This document shows positions 49,273 to 58,343 of a stretch of DNA of 64,000 nucleotides, piece after piece; position 1 is the first letter of the stretch; every line of letters starts with the position of its first letter. Origin of the DNA: Metaruminococcus_A sp050943475. Its GTDB lineage: Bacteria; Bacillota; Clostridia; Oscillospirales; Ruminococcaceae. The notes under the pieces are model-generated. The model ran no database searches and was not told where the DNA came from. It saw only the letters and a program-made list of their open reading frames with translations. A program made the translations under genes and the position numbers. The stretch lies in contig JBMNPF010000005.1 in NCBI GenBank assembly GCA_050943475.1, forward strand, positions 62,001 to 126,000, read 5' to 3'.

Positions 49273-50190
49273 CTACTTTTTAGCGGTGTCTTTCATCAGG
49301 GTCACCATGACCGCTTTCTGCGCGTGAAGGCGGTTTTCCGCTTCCTCAAAGATTTCATCCGCGTGTTTCTCGAACACCTCTGCGGTAATTTCTTCTCCAC
49401 GGTGCGCCGGCAGGCAGTGCTGAACCATTGCATCCGGCTTTGCCACAGCCATGACCTTATCGTTAATTTGGTACCCGGCAAAGACCTTTTGCCGCTCTTT
49501 GGCCTCTTCCTCCTGTCCCATCGACGCCCAGACGTCGGTAAAGATAACGTCGGCGCCCTCTGCGGCGCTCAGGAGATCGGTGGTCATGGAAAACTTGCCG
49601 TTTTCGTAGGCGTATTCCAGCACCTCTTTGGCTGGACGGTACTCGCTCGGGCAGGCAATGCTCACCTGCATCCCGGTCTTGATGCCGCCGACAATCAGCG
49701 AATTCGCCATGTTGTTCCCGTCGCCGATGTAGCACATCTTTAGCCCTTCAAGCGTGCCCTTGTACTCGCGGATGGTCATTAAATCCGCCAGCACCTGGCA
49801 GGGATGACAGAAGTCGGTCAGTCCATTGATGATGGGGATACTGCCATAGTGGGCGAGATCCTCGACCTCCTGCTGGGCAAAAGTGCGGATCATAATGCCG
49901 TCCAGGTAACGGGAGAGCACCCGTGCGGTATCCTCAATCGGCTCGCCGCGGCCAATCTGCATATCGTTGCCGCTCAAAAACAGCGCCGTACCGCCGAGCT
50001 GGTACATACCAACCTCAAAGGAAACCCTGGTGCGGGTAGACGCTTTCTGAAAAATCATTCCCAGCGTTTTTCCCTCAAGATGTTTGTGCGGAATGCCGTA
50101 TTTTTTCTCGTATTTCAGTTGATCCGCAAGATTTAACAGGTTGATGATCTCCTCTTTGGATAAATCCAGCAGTTTCAAAAGATGCTTCAT
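49273..50190 (-). CDS. argF: Ornithine carbamoyltransferase
   Basis: A 305-residue transferase making citrulline from ornithine and carbamoyl phosphate. Seen: carbamoyl phosphate loop FQKASTRTRVSFEVG, DGIMIRTFAQ, NGLTDFCHPCQVLADL and HCLPAHRGEEI. It is the last gene of the arginine operon; carAB, which supply carbamoyl phosphate, are not in the window. AGGAGGG precedes ATG. Confidence 0.97.
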   Translation of the reverse strand: MKHLLKLLDLSKEEIINLLNLADQLKYEKKYGIPHKHLEGKTLGMIFQKASTRTRVSFEVGMYQLGGTALFLSGNDMQIGRGEPIEDTARVLSRYLDGIMIRTFAQQEVEDLAHYGSIPIINGLTDFCHPCQVLADLMTIREYKGTLEGLKMCYIGDGNNMANSLIVGGIKTGMQVSIACPSEYRPAKEVLEYAYENGKFSMTTDLLSAAEGADVIFTDVWASMGQEEEAKERQKVFAGYQINDKVMAVAKPDAMVQHCLPAHRGEEITAEVFEKHADEIFEEAENRLHAQKAVMVTLMKDTAKK

Positions 50191-50208
50191 GGTATCCCTC
50201 CTGATTGA

Positions 50209-51381
50209 TTAACCCAGTACCGAAACAAGGATATCAAGTCCCTTGTTCAGCTCTTCGTCGGTGATGACAAGCGGCGGCAGCAGCCGCACCTTGTCTTTGG
50301 CGGTCAGTACAAGCAGTCCCTTTTCCAGGCAGGCCTTAGCAACCTCACCCGCTTTTTTTGTTTTCAGCGCAATGCCGACCATCATGCCCTTGCCGGTCAG
50401 TCCGGCAATCTCGCTGCAGTTCGCGAGCTTCTGCTCGATCTGTCCAAAGCGCGCCGCAACCCTTGCGAGGAACTCCGGCTGCGCGATGGTATCCATTACA
50501 ACTTTTGCACCCGCACAGCTGATAGGGTTCGCCCCAAAGGTGGAGCCGTGGTCGCCAAAGCCGAGCACCTGCTCGGTCTTTTCGTCCAGCAGCACCGCCC
50601 CAATGGGGAGTCCGCCGCCCAACCCTTTCGCAAGAGTAGTGATGTTCGGCTTTACGCCGTACCATTCCGAAGCGAGAAATTTACCGGTACGCCCAACGCC
50701 GGTCTGTACTTCATCGGCGACCAGCAGAACGTCTTTTTCCGCGCAGAGGGCGGCAAGCTCTTGTACAAAGCCCTCATCAAGCGGAACAACGCCGCCTTCT
50801 CCCTGGATAAATTCCACCATCACCGCGCATACTGTTTCGTCCAGCTTGGATTTGACGTCCTCAATGTCGTTGGCGAGACCGTAGACAAAATCCCCGGTAA
50901 ACGGGAAAAAGTACTGGTGGTAATGTTCCTGCCCGGTGGCGGAAAGGGTGGTGACCGTCCGTCCGTGGAAGGAGTTGTCGAGCGTCATGATGGTGGAACG
51001 CCCAGCGCCGTATTTGTCAAAGCTGTATTTGCGCGCTACCTTGATAGCGCCTTCGTTTGCCTCCGCGCCGGAGTTGCCGAAAAATACCTTTTGGTAGCCG
51101 GTTGCTTCGCACACCGCCTTGGCGAGTATGGCACCCGGAGCAGTAAAGTACAGGTTGGAAACGTGGTTCAGGGTGCCTGCCTGTTTGGCGACCGCCGCCG
51201 ACCATGCGTCGTTGCAGAAGCCGAGGGAATTGACGCCGATACCGCTCGTGAAATCGATGTAGGCATTCCCTTCAAAGTCGGTGCAGGTTGCGCCCTTGCC
51301 CTGTGCCAATGCAACGTCAAACCGCGCATAGGTGGGGGCGATATATTGTTTGTCGGTGCTTTTTACTTCGGTTGAATTCAT
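50209..51381 (-). CDS. argD: Acetylornithine aminotransferase
   Basis: A 390-residue class III PLP aminotransferase: GKGATCTDFEGNAYIDFTSGIGVNSLG, FGNSGAEANEGAIKVARKY, LVADEVQTGVGRTG and the PLP lysine in TTLAKGLGGGLPIGA. It converts N-acetylglutamate semialdehyde to N-acetylornithine. The frame opens at 51399, overlapping argB (TAATG), but ATG 51381 has AGAGG eight bases ahead and is preferred. Confidence 0.96.
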   Translation of the reverse strand: MNSTEVKSTDKQYIAPTYARFDVALAQGKGATCTDFEGNAYIDFTSGIGVNSLGFCNDAWSAAVAKQAGTLNHVSNLYFTAPGAILAKAVCEATGYQKVFFGNSGAEANEGAIKVARKYSFDKYGAGRSTIMTLDNSFHGRTVTTLSATGQEHYHQYFFPFTGDFVYGLANDIEDVKSKLDETVCAVMVEFIQGEGGVVPLDEGFVQELAALCAEKDVLLVADEVQTGVGRTGKFLASEWYGVKPNITTLAKGLGGGLPIGAVLLDEKTEQVLGFGDHGSTFGANPISCAGAKVVMDTIAQPEFLARVAARFGQIEQKLANCSEIAGLTGKGMMVGIALKTKKAGEVAKACLEKGLLVLTAKDKVRLLPPLVITDEELNKGLDILVSVLG

Positions 51382-51398
51382 GTCACACGCCTCTTTCA

Positions 51399-52256
51399 TT
51401 ACAGGAACATGGTTCCAATGCCTTCGTTGGAGAGCATTTCAATCAGGATGGAATGGGGAATGCGCCCGTCGATAATAAATGCGCGGTTGACCCCACGACG
51501 TACCGCTTCCACACAGCACTGAATCTTCGGGATCATGCCGCCGGAGATGATGCCCTGATTGATGAGGTAAGGAACCTCGCTGACCTGTACGACTGGGATG
51601 AGAGTTTCTTCGTCGTTTTTATCGCGGAGCAGGCCGCGGATATCGGTCATGAGGATGACGTTTTCCGCCCCGAGTGCCGAGGCAATCCGCGCCGCCGCCG
51701 TATCGGCGTTGATGTTGTAAATCTGGCCGTTTTCATCGGTCGCCACCGTGGCGATGACCGGGATGTACCCGCTGTCCAGCGCGTTCATAATCGGCTCCAC
51801 GTTGATGCCGGTGATGTCACCGACAAAGCCGAGGTCATCCTTTCCTTCGAGCTTCTGGGTGGAAATCATGCCGCCATCGGTCCCGCAAAGGCCGAGCGCC
51901 TTGCCGCCGTGCTTCTGGAGCAGGGAAACAAGGCTTTTGTTGACCTTGCCCGCCAGTACCATCTGCACAATCTCGGCGGTGTCGTCGTCGGTATAGCGCA
52001 GGCCGTTTACAAATTTACTTTCCAGCCCCACACGGTCGAGCATAGTGTTAATTTCTGGGCCGCCGCCGTGAATGAGCACAACCTTAATGCCGATGAGTGA
52101 GAGCAGCACCACGTCGGACATGACCGCCTGTTTCAGGTCCTCGTCCAGCATGGCGTTACCGCCGTATTTTACAACGACGACCTTGTTGTAATACTTTTGG
52201 ATGTAGGGAAGTGCGTCAACCAGTACCTTTGCTTTTTCTTCATTTGTAATGTGCAT
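51399..52256 (-). CDS. argB: Acetylglutamate kinase
   Basis: A 285-residue amino acid kinase: VVVVKYGGNAML, LIHGGGPEINTML, GLCGTDGGMI and NINADTAAARIASALGAENVILMTDIRGLL. It phosphorylates N-acetylglutamate and is the usual point of arginine feedback in cyclic pathways. Start 52256 (MHITNEEKAKVLVDALPYI) gives the family length; a further ATG at 52307 overlaps the argJ stop (TGATG) and would add 17 residues. Confidence 0.96.
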   Translation of the reverse strand: MHITNEEKAKVLVDALPYIQKYYNKVVVVKYGGNAMLDEDLKQAVMSDVVLLSLIGIKVVLIHGGGPEINTMLDRVGLESKFVNGLRYTDDDTAEIVQMVLAGKVNKSLVSLLQKHGGKALGLCGTDGGMISTQKLEGKDDLGFVGDITGINVEPIMNALDSGYIPVIATVATDENGQIYNINADTAAARIASALGAENVILMTDIRGLLRDKNDEETLIPVVQVSEVPYLINQGIISGGMIPKIQCCVEAVRRGVNRAFIIDGRIPHSILIEMLSNEGIGTMFL

Positions 52257-52306
52257 GAAATCCACCGCCTTTTTGTTATGGAAGTTTTGGGAAAGCATAC
52301 GGGACA

Positions 52307-53542
52307 TCAGGTCCGGTAATCACCGTTAATTTTGACATAATCGTAGGTGAGGTCGCAGCCCCACGCCATCGCGGAGCCTTCGCCGTACCCCAGATCAACG
52401 ATAATTTTTACTTCATCCTCCAGCAGGATTTGTTTGGCGGCGTCCTCGTCAAAATCCACGCTTGCCGCTTTTTCACAGACCAGAATGCTTCCTTTGGCTG
52501 AGGAAAGCACCACCGAAATGTTGTCGATTTCAAAATCTGCGTCGGTATAGCCAATCGCACAGAGGATACGCCCCCAGTTGGCGTCAGCGCCGAACATGGC
52601 GGATTTAAACAGCGAGGAGGTGATGATGGACTTGGCGATCTTCCGCGCGGTTAAATCGTCCGGCGCGCCGTCTACCGCACACTCCAACAGCTTGGTCGCG
52701 CCCTCGCCGTCCCGCGCAAGCTCACGGGAAAGGTTCATCATGACCGCATACAGCGCGTTGACAAAGGTTTCGTAATCATCGCCGCTGTTGTTGATTTCCC
52801 GATTGCCCGCAAGGCCGGAGGCGAGCAGGGTGACCATGTCGTTGGTTGAGGTGTCGCCGTCAATGCTGATCATATTAAAGGTGATGTCCGCCACCTGCTT
52901 GATAGCTTTGCGCAGCCATTCCGGATCGATGGCGGCGTCGGTGGTGATAAAGCAGAGCATGGTCGCCATGTTGGGATGGATCATGCCGCTTCCTTTCGCA
53001 ATGCCGCCAATGCGGCAGACTTTGCCGTCCAGAAGAAAGGATACCGCCACTTCTTTCGGAAAGGTGTCGGTGGTCATAATGGCTTTGGCCGCCCGGATGC
53101 TCCCATCTGTCGAGAGCGACTCTTTGAGCGGTCCAATGCCCTTTTGAATCGGCTCAACCGGGACCGAAGGCCCGATAACGCCAGTGGAGCCAACCAGAAC
53201 ATCCTCCGCCGGAATGCCGAGCGCTTCTCCGGCAATGGCACACATTTTGTTGGCAACTTCTATCCCGTCCGGCGCGCAGGTGTTCGCGATGCCACTGTTG
53301 CAGAGAACCGCCTGCGCCCTGCCGTTTGCAAGATGTTCTTTGTTAACCAAAAGCGGCGCACCTTTGACCTTATTCTGAGTGTAAATGGCGGCCGCGCTGC
53401 ATGGAACCTCGCAGGCGATGAGCGCCAGGTCATCCTTTGTTTTGTTTTTACGGATGCCGCAGTGAATGCCGGAGGCTGTAAAGCCTTTGGGGGCGCAGAC
53501 GCCGCCCTCCACGAAATCAATGCCGTTAAATTTAATAAACAC
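52307..53542 (-). CDS. argJ: Bifunctional ornithine acetyltransferase/N-acetylglutamate synthase
   Basis: A 411-residue self-cleaving Ntn-type enzyme: GSTGVIGPSVPVEPIQKG, the cleavage segment KGSGMIHPNMATMLCF (cut before the Thr) and GRILCAIGYTDADFE. It moves the acetyl group from N-acetylornithine to glutamate and may also make N-acetylglutamate from acetyl-CoA, so no argA or argE is needed. It starts with GTG at 53542 after AGAGGGAA. Confidence 0.97.
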   Translation of the reverse strand: MFIKFNGIDFVEGGVCAPKGFTASGIHCGIRKNKTKDDLALIACEVPCSAAAIYTQNKVKGAPLLVNKEHLANGRAQAVLCNSGIANTCAPDGIEVANKMCAIAGEALGIPAEDVLVGSTGVIGPSVPVEPIQKGIGPLKESLSTDGSIRAAKAIMTTDTFPKEVAVSFLLDGKVCRIGGIAKGSGMIHPNMATMLCFITTDAAIDPEWLRKAIKQVADITFNMISIDGDTSTNDMVTLLASGLAGNREINNSGDDYETFVNALYAVMMNLSRELARDGEGATKLLECAVDGAPDDLTARKIAKSIITSSLFKSAMFGADANWGRILCAIGYTDADFEIDNISVVLSSAKGSILVCEKAASVDFDEDAAKQILLEDEVKIIVDLGYGEGSAMAWGCDLTYDYVKINGDYRT

Positions 53543-53591
53543 GGTTATTCCCTCTCTTACCTTTGTTGGATTGGTTTGAAGCAGCAGCCGG

Positions 53592-54626
53592 TTAAAAGGC
53601 CGGCGGAATCATATCAAGGCCAGTGGTCTCGTCAAGCCCGCACGCAATGTTCATGTTCTGAATTGCCTGGCCGGCCGCACCTTTAACCATGTTGTCAATG
53701 GCCGAGACAACAATGAGTCGGTTGGTTCGTGTATCAAGGTGCAGAGAGATGTCGCAGTAATTTGACATCCGCACGTTTTTCAGGTTGACAATCGCTCCTT
53801 TGTTCAGTATGCGGACGAAAGGTTCGTCTTGGTAAAACGCCTTGTATGCCGCGAGGATGCTGTCGAAATCCGACGGCTGACAAAGCGTGGCGTAAATGGT
53901 GGAGACAATGCCCCGGTTGAGCGGGAGCAGGTGCGGCACAAAGGTCACATGGAGTTTTTGCCCCGCAAGCCCGGAAAGGGTCTGCTCAATCTCCGGGGTG
54001 TGGCGGTGCGCCGCTATTTTGTAAGGCGAGAACGCCTCGTTGCAGTCCGGATAATGGGTGGTCTGGGAAAGCCCGCGCCCTGCTCCGGTGACGCCGGATT
54101 TGCTGTCGATGATCATACTGTCCGGCTCAATCAGGCCGTTTTTGAGCGCAGGAGCCAGCGCCAGGCCAATGCTCGTCGGATAACAGCCGGGATTACCGAT
54201 GATTTTAACACCTTTCAGCGCGTCCCGGTGCAGTTCCGGAATGCAGTAGGCCGCTAAGCCGTGCAGCTCTGGGTCGTTGTAATCGAGGCCGTACCATTCG
54301 TTGTAGTCCGCTTCATTGGTCAGCCGGAAATCGGCGCCCAGGTCGATGAACAGCGCGCCCTTCTCCACGCATTTGCGGGCGAGCGGCTCGCACAAGCCGT
54401 GGGGGAGTGAGGCGAACACCACGTCGCTTTTCTGGATGACGGTGTCCTCATCCACCAGAACATCGTCGCAGATGTCCTTGAGGTTGGGGTACACTTCGCT
54501 GATGGCTTTGCCCTCAAAGCTGACGGAGGACAGCGCCGCAATTCGCACATCCGGGTGTCTGAGGGCAATTCGCAGAAGCTCCACGCCCGCATAGCCGGTT
54601 GCGCCAATGATTCCGATGTTTAACAT
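53592..54626 (-). CDS. argC: N-acetyl-gamma-glutamyl-phosphate reductase
   Basis: A 344-residue NADPH enzyme: GIIGATGYAGVELLRI dinucleotide motif, catalytic Cys in IIGNPGCYPTSIGLAL, FVPHLLPLNRGI and a late VKGAAGQAIQNMN segment. Third step of the pathway. A GTTCCG/CGGAAC hairpin lies in the 78-base spacer after argH. Confidence 0.97.
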   Translation of the reverse strand: MLNIGIIGATGYAGVELLRIALRHPDVRIAALSSVSFEGKAISEVYPNLKDICDDVLVDEDTVIQKSDVVFASLPHGLCEPLARKCVEKGALFIDLGADFRLTNEADYNEWYGLDYNDPELHGLAAYCIPELHRDALKGVKIIGNPGCYPTSIGLALAPALKNGLIEPDSMIIDSKSGVTGAGRGLSQTTHYPDCNEAFSPYKIAAHRHTPEIEQTLSGLAGQKLHVTFVPHLLPLNRGIVSTIYATLCQPSDFDSILAAYKAFYQDEPFVRILNKGAIVNLKNVRMSNYCDISLHLDTRTNRLIVVSAIDNMVKGAAGQAIQNMNIACGLDETTGLDMIPPAF

Positions 54627-54704
54627 AGTTGTTCTCCGCCTTTCGTTTGTTAAAACTTCAATGGATTTCCTGGTGTTCCGTGATAAGCGCCCGCGGAACC
54701 TATT

Positions 54705-56084
54705 TTAATATTCTGCCAGCGCCTGTTCCGCCATGCGGATTTGCTCTGCCACGCTCTCCGGTGCAGGGCCGCCGGCTGCCTTCCGGCCTTTGACGCAGGT
54801 CTCAAGGCTGATAGCGTCGTATACATCCTTCTCAAACAGCGCACAAGAGGCCTGGTACTGCTCCAGCGGCAGGGTTTCCAGCGTCAGTCCCTGCTTAATG
54901 CAGCTTGCCACCAGTTCGCCGGTGCATTTGTAAGCGTCGCGGAAGGGTAATCCTTTTTTGACCAAATAGTCCGCACAGTCGGTTGCATTGATAAAGCCCT
55001 TAGCCGCCGCCGCACGCATGTTGTCTTTGAGCACCGTCATGGTTTCAAGCATGGGGGTGAAGGTGCCAAGGCAGAGTTTAACGGTATCCAGCGCGTCAAA
55101 AATGGCTTGTTTGTCCTCCTGCATATCCTTGTTGTACGCAAGGGGAAGCCCCTTCATCATGGTGAGCAGGGTCATCAGGTCGCCAAAAACCCGGCCGGAC
55201 TTGCCGCGGATGAGCTCGGTAATGTCCGGGTTCTTTTTCTGCGGCATGATGCTGGAGCCGGTGGCATAGGCGTCATCCAGCTCGATGAATTTAAATTCCC
55301 ACGAACACCAGAGGATGATTTCTTCGCTGAACCGGGAAAGATGCACCATCAAAATCGAAAGGGAACCTGCAAGCTCAATGCAGAAATCGCGGTCGGATAC
55401 GCCGTCCAGGCTGTTCGGCATAATGCCTTGCATCCCAAGTTGTTCTGCCACCATGCCGCGGTCGATGGGATAGGTGGTCCCGGCGAGCGCTCCGCTGCCC
55501 AGCGGGGAATAATTCATCCGTTTTTTGGTGTCGCTCAGACGGGAGAGGTCGCGCAGAAGCATCCAGGCATACGCCATTAAATGATGCGCAAAGGTGATGG
55601 GTTGCGCACGCTGTAAATGGGTGTAACCCGGCATGACCGTTTCAAGGTGTTCTTTGGAAAGACCGCACAAAGCCTGCGCAAGCGCCTTAACCTGTGCTTT
55701 GACCGCGTCAATTTCGTCCAGCAGGTAAAGCCGCAGGTCGAGCGCCACCTGATCGTTCCGGCTGCGCGCGGTATGCAGGCGTTTGCCGGTGTCGCCAAGG
55801 CGTTTGGTCAGCTCGGCTTCCACAAACATGTGGATGTCCTCCGCCGTCGGGTCAATCTCAAGCGCGCCGCTCTCCAGATCGTCCAAAATGTCCTGTAATC
55901 CGGCGCGGATGACTTCCGCTTCCTGTTTGTCAATGATGCCGGTTTCTCCCAGCATGGCTGCGTGCGCCATGCTCCCTTGGATGTCGTTGCGCGCCATCCG
56001 CTGATCAAACGAAATGGAGGAGTTAAAATCATTGACCTTTTCGTCCACTTCTTTCTGGAAGCGGCCTGCCCACATTTTTGCCAT
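54705..56084 (-). CDS. argH: Argininosuccinate lyase
   Basis: A 459-residue fumarase-superfamily enzyme releasing arginine and fumarate. Seen: MWAGRFQKEVDEKVNDFNSSI start, HTARSRNDQVALDLRLY, PGYTHLQRAQPI and the signature GSSIMPQKKNPD. ATG 56084 has AAAGGA ten bases ahead; the open frame to 56210 crosses the hairpins of the spacer and is rejected as start. Confidence 0.97.
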   Translation of the reverse strand: MAKMWAGRFQKEVDEKVNDFNSSISFDQRMARNDIQGSMAHAAMLGETGIIDKQEAEVIRAGLQDILDDLESGALEIDPTAEDIHMFVEAELTKRLGDTGKRLHTARSRNDQVALDLRLYLLDEIDAVKAQVKALAQALCGLSKEHLETVMPGYTHLQRAQPITFAHHLMAYAWMLLRDLSRLSDTKKRMNYSPLGSGALAGTTYPIDRGMVAEQLGMQGIMPNSLDGVSDRDFCIELAGSLSILMVHLSRFSEEIILWCSWEFKFIELDDAYATGSSIMPQKKNPDITELIRGKSGRVFGDLMTLLTMMKGLPLAYNKDMQEDKQAIFDALDTVKLCLGTFTPMLETMTVLKDNMRAAAAKGFINATDCADYLVKKGLPFRDAYKCTGELVASCIKQGLTLETLPLEQYQASCALFEKDVYDAISLETCVKGRKAAGGPAPESVAEQIRMAEQALAEY

Positions 56085-56142
56085 AACTGAAAAATCCTTT
56101 CGGTGTTGCTTTGGCGCCAGGCAAAGCCCTGGCGTCCTTTTG

Positions 56143-56178
56143 AAAACAGGAATCCCGCAGCCGCGGGATTCCTGTTTT
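56143..56178 (-). terminator. Strong hairpin in the argG-argH spacer
   Basis: A 16-bp perfect stem (56143-56158 with 56163-56178) around a four-base loop, followed on the minus strand by a smaller CGCCAGG/CCTGGCG hairpin. In the minus transcript the stem ends in GTTTTC, a short U-run, so partial termination or 3' end protection of the argG message is likely. Confidence 0.6.
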
Positions 56179-56295
56179 ATCCGCTTGTGCAGGCTTCGGT
56201 GTGCTGGCAAACCTTAGCTGCAGTACAGAAAAATGGAATCTGTACGGCGTTTCACTGTCTATTCGGCCGCCGAACCGCGGAGCCTGCCTGTATGT

Positions 56296-57504
56296 TTATT
56301 TTTTACCATCCGCCAGCGCTTTGACCTTAATCGGCAGACCGAACAGGTTGATAAAGCCCTGGGAATCCGCCTGATTGTAAACATCGTCCGCATCAAAGGT
56401 GGCAACTTCCTCGTTGTAGAGGGAGTACGGCGCAGTCACACCCGCGTTGATGATGTTGCCCTTGTAGAGCTTGAGCTTGACGTCGCCGGTGACATGCTCC
56501 TGGGTGGAGTCTACAAACGCAGAGAGCGCCTCGCGCAGCGGAGTATACCACTGGCCGTTGTAAACGAGGTCAGCAAATTTCAGTGCGACCTGCTGCTTGT
56601 AATGCTGGGTCTCCTTGTCCACGGTAATGGTTTCCAAAACCTTGTGCGCATGGTACAGGATGGTGCCGCCCGGGGTTTCATAAACGCCGCGGCTCTTCAT
56701 GCCGACCAGCCGGTTCTCAACGAGATCCGCAATGCCAATGCCGTTCTCACCGCCGAGCTTGTTGAGCGTTTTGATGAGCGAAACGCCGTCCATTTCCTTG
56801 CCGTCGAGTGCGGTCGGAATGCCCTTTTCAAAATGCAGGGTAATATAGGTCGGCTGATCTGGAGCCTTTTCTGGGGAAACGCCCATTTCAAGGATTTTAT
56901 CGTAATCCGGCTCGTTTGCAGGATCTTCCAAATCGAGGCCCTCATGGGAAAGGTGCCAGAGGTTCATATCCTTGGAGTAGTTGGTTTCACGGGTGAGTTT
57001 AATGGGGATGTTTTTGGCGATTGCATAGTCAATCTCCTCATCGCGGGACTTGATGTCCCAAATCCGCCACGGAGCAATGATCTTCATGTTCGGGGCAAAT
57101 GCCTTGATGGTCAGTTCAAACCGAACCTGGTCGTTGCCTTTGCCGGTACAGCCGTGGCAGATGGCGTCCGCGCCTTCGGCCTTGGCAATTTCAACAATCC
57201 GTTTTGCAATGGCCGGCCGTGCAAACGAGGTGCCGAGGAGATAATCCTCTTCATAAACTGCACCGCATTTGAGGGTGGGGAAGATAAAATCTTCTACAAA
57301 TTCTTTCTGCAAATCCTCTATGTAAAGCTTGGAGGCGCCGGTTTTCAGCGCACGTTCCTCAAGGCCTTCCAGCTCCGCATCCTGCCCGACGTTGCCGGCA
57401 ACGGCAATGACTTCGCAACCGTAGTTTTCTTTCAGCCACGGGATGATGATGGAGGTGTCCAGACCGCCAGAATAAGCAAGTACCACTTTGTTGAGCTTTT
57501 CCAT
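56296..57504 (-). CDS. argG: Argininosuccinate synthase
   Basis: A 402-residue enzyme joining citrulline and aspartate. Seen: P-loop VLAYSGGLDTSIIIPWLKENYG, ATGCTGKGNDQ-like CHGCTGKGNDQVRFE, APWRIWDI, and LIKTLNKLGGENGIGIADLVENRLVGMKSRG. It is the first gene of the arginine operon, though it acts late in the pathway; a double ARG box lies in front of its promoter. Confidence 0.98.
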   Translation of the reverse strand: MEKLNKVVLAYSGGLDTSIIIPWLKENYGCEVIAVAGNVGQDAELEGLEERALKTGASKLYIEDLQKEFVEDFIFPTLKCGAVYEEDYLLGTSFARPAIAKRIVEIAKAEGADAICHGCTGKGNDQVRFELTIKAFAPNMKIIAPWRIWDIKSRDEEIDYAIAKNIPIKLTRETNYSKDMNLWHLSHEGLDLEDPANEPDYDKILEMGVSPEKAPDQPTYITLHFEKGIPTALDGKEMDGVSLIKTLNKLGGENGIGIADLVENRLVGMKSRGVYETPGGTILYHAHKVLETITVDKETQHYKQQVALKFADLVYNGQWYTPLREALSAFVDSTQEHVTGDVKLKLYKGNIINAGVTAPYSLYNEEVATFDADDVYNQADSQGFINLFGLPIKVKALADGKK

Positions 57505-57540
57505 GATTCAGTTTCCTTTCACAATTCATTTGTTATTATC

Positions 57541-57568
57541 ATTATACATCTTTTTCAGCGAATTGCAA
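57541..57568 (-). promoter_or_regulatory. Promoter of the arginine operon
   Basis: On the minus strand TTGCAA (57568-57563), 16 bases, TATAAT (57546-57541), about 40 bases before argG. Confidence 0.7.
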
Positions 57569-57576
57569 GTAAAATA

Positions 57577-57606
57577 TGAATAAATATGCAATTTGATGTA
57601 TATTCA
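57577..57606 (-). promoter_or_regulatory. Tandem ARG boxes (ArgR operator)
   Basis: TGAATAAATATGCA (57577-57590) and TTGATGTATATTCA (57593-57606) each resemble the ArgR half-palindrome TGAAT-N4-ATTCA. They are separated by two bases, the spacing with which one ArgR hexamer binds two boxes. They lie 8 bases upstream of the -35. Arginine-dependent repression is inferred. argR itself is not in the window. Confidence 0.7.
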
Positions 57607-57770
57607 TTCAAACTAGCGGTTTTTGCCTGCAATCTGTCCGTACTTTTATACACAATGCCAATAAGAGGATTCTTTTTTGGCGTTGAAAGCGCTGTTTTTT
57701 ATTCGTATTCCTGTACCAAAGGGGCAAAGAAGTGCATATCATTGCATAAAATTCATCGGCGCCGGCACGC

Positions 57771-57799
57771 TTGTTTTTCCCTGTGCGGTTTGCTACAAT
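57771..57799 (+). promoter_or_regulatory. Promoter of the flavin reductase-like gene
   Basis: TTGTTT (57771-57776), 17-base spacer, TACAAT (57794-57799) with TGC before the -10. Confidence 0.65.
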
Positions 57800-57828
57800 A
57801 AAGAAAAAGAACGAGAGGAGTGTTTCGC

Positions 57829-58332
57829 ATGGCTTTTCAGAAAATAGACCCCAAAACCTTTCATGACAACGTCTTTACCCGCATTGGCTCCGATTGGTTC
57901 CTGTTGACAGCCGGCAACACGGACTGCTGCAATACCATGACGGCGGCCTGGGGCGGTTTGGGCTTTCTCTGGAACAAAAATGTAGCAACCGTTTATGTGC
58001 GCAAAAGCCGCCATACCTTTGGCTTTATGGAGGAGAACGACATTTTTACCATGTCCTTCTTCGATCCCTCACACCGTGATACCTTAAACTATTGCGGCAG
58101 CAAGTCGGGCCGCGATGTGGATAAAATAAAGGAATGCGGCCTCACCAAAATCATGCTGGACGGCGGCGTTGCCTTTGAGGAGGCAGACCTTGTCATCGTC
58201 TGCAAAAAATTGCACCATCAGGAGCTTGCGCCGGAGTATTTTACCGACGCTTCGGTGGAGAAAATCTATGCGGCCGATCCGGATTACCACACCATGTATA
58301 TAGGGGAAATCCTCGGCATGTATCGAAAATAG
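57829..58332 (+). CDS. Flavin reductase-like (FMN-binding split barrel) protein
   Basis: A 167-residue protein of the flavin reductase/flavoredoxin-like group: NTMTAAWGGLGFLWNKNVATVYVRKSRHT, MSFFDPSHRDTLNYCGSKSGRDVDK and a C-terminal FTDASVEKIYAADPDYHTMYIGEI. The N-terminal Thr/Ala strand and the SKSGRD segment match FMN-binding positions of the family. Probably an anaerobic redox protein, partner unknown. ATG 57829 follows GAGAGGAG. Confidence 0.82.
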   Translation: MAFQKIDPKTFHDNVFTRIGSDWFLLTAGNTDCCNTMTAAWGGLGFLWNKNVATVYVRKSRHTFGFMEENDIFTMSFFDPSHRDTLNYCGSKSGRDVDKIKECGLTKIMLDGGVAFEEADLVIVCKKLHHQELAPEYFTDASVEKIYAADPDYHTMYIGEILGMYRK

Positions 58333-58343
58333 GGGAATGTAAA

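Noticed and set aside
56233..57579. 448-codon plus-strand frame over argG
   Set aside because: Antisense to argG, which has complete family motifs; the frame also crosses the arginine operon promoter.
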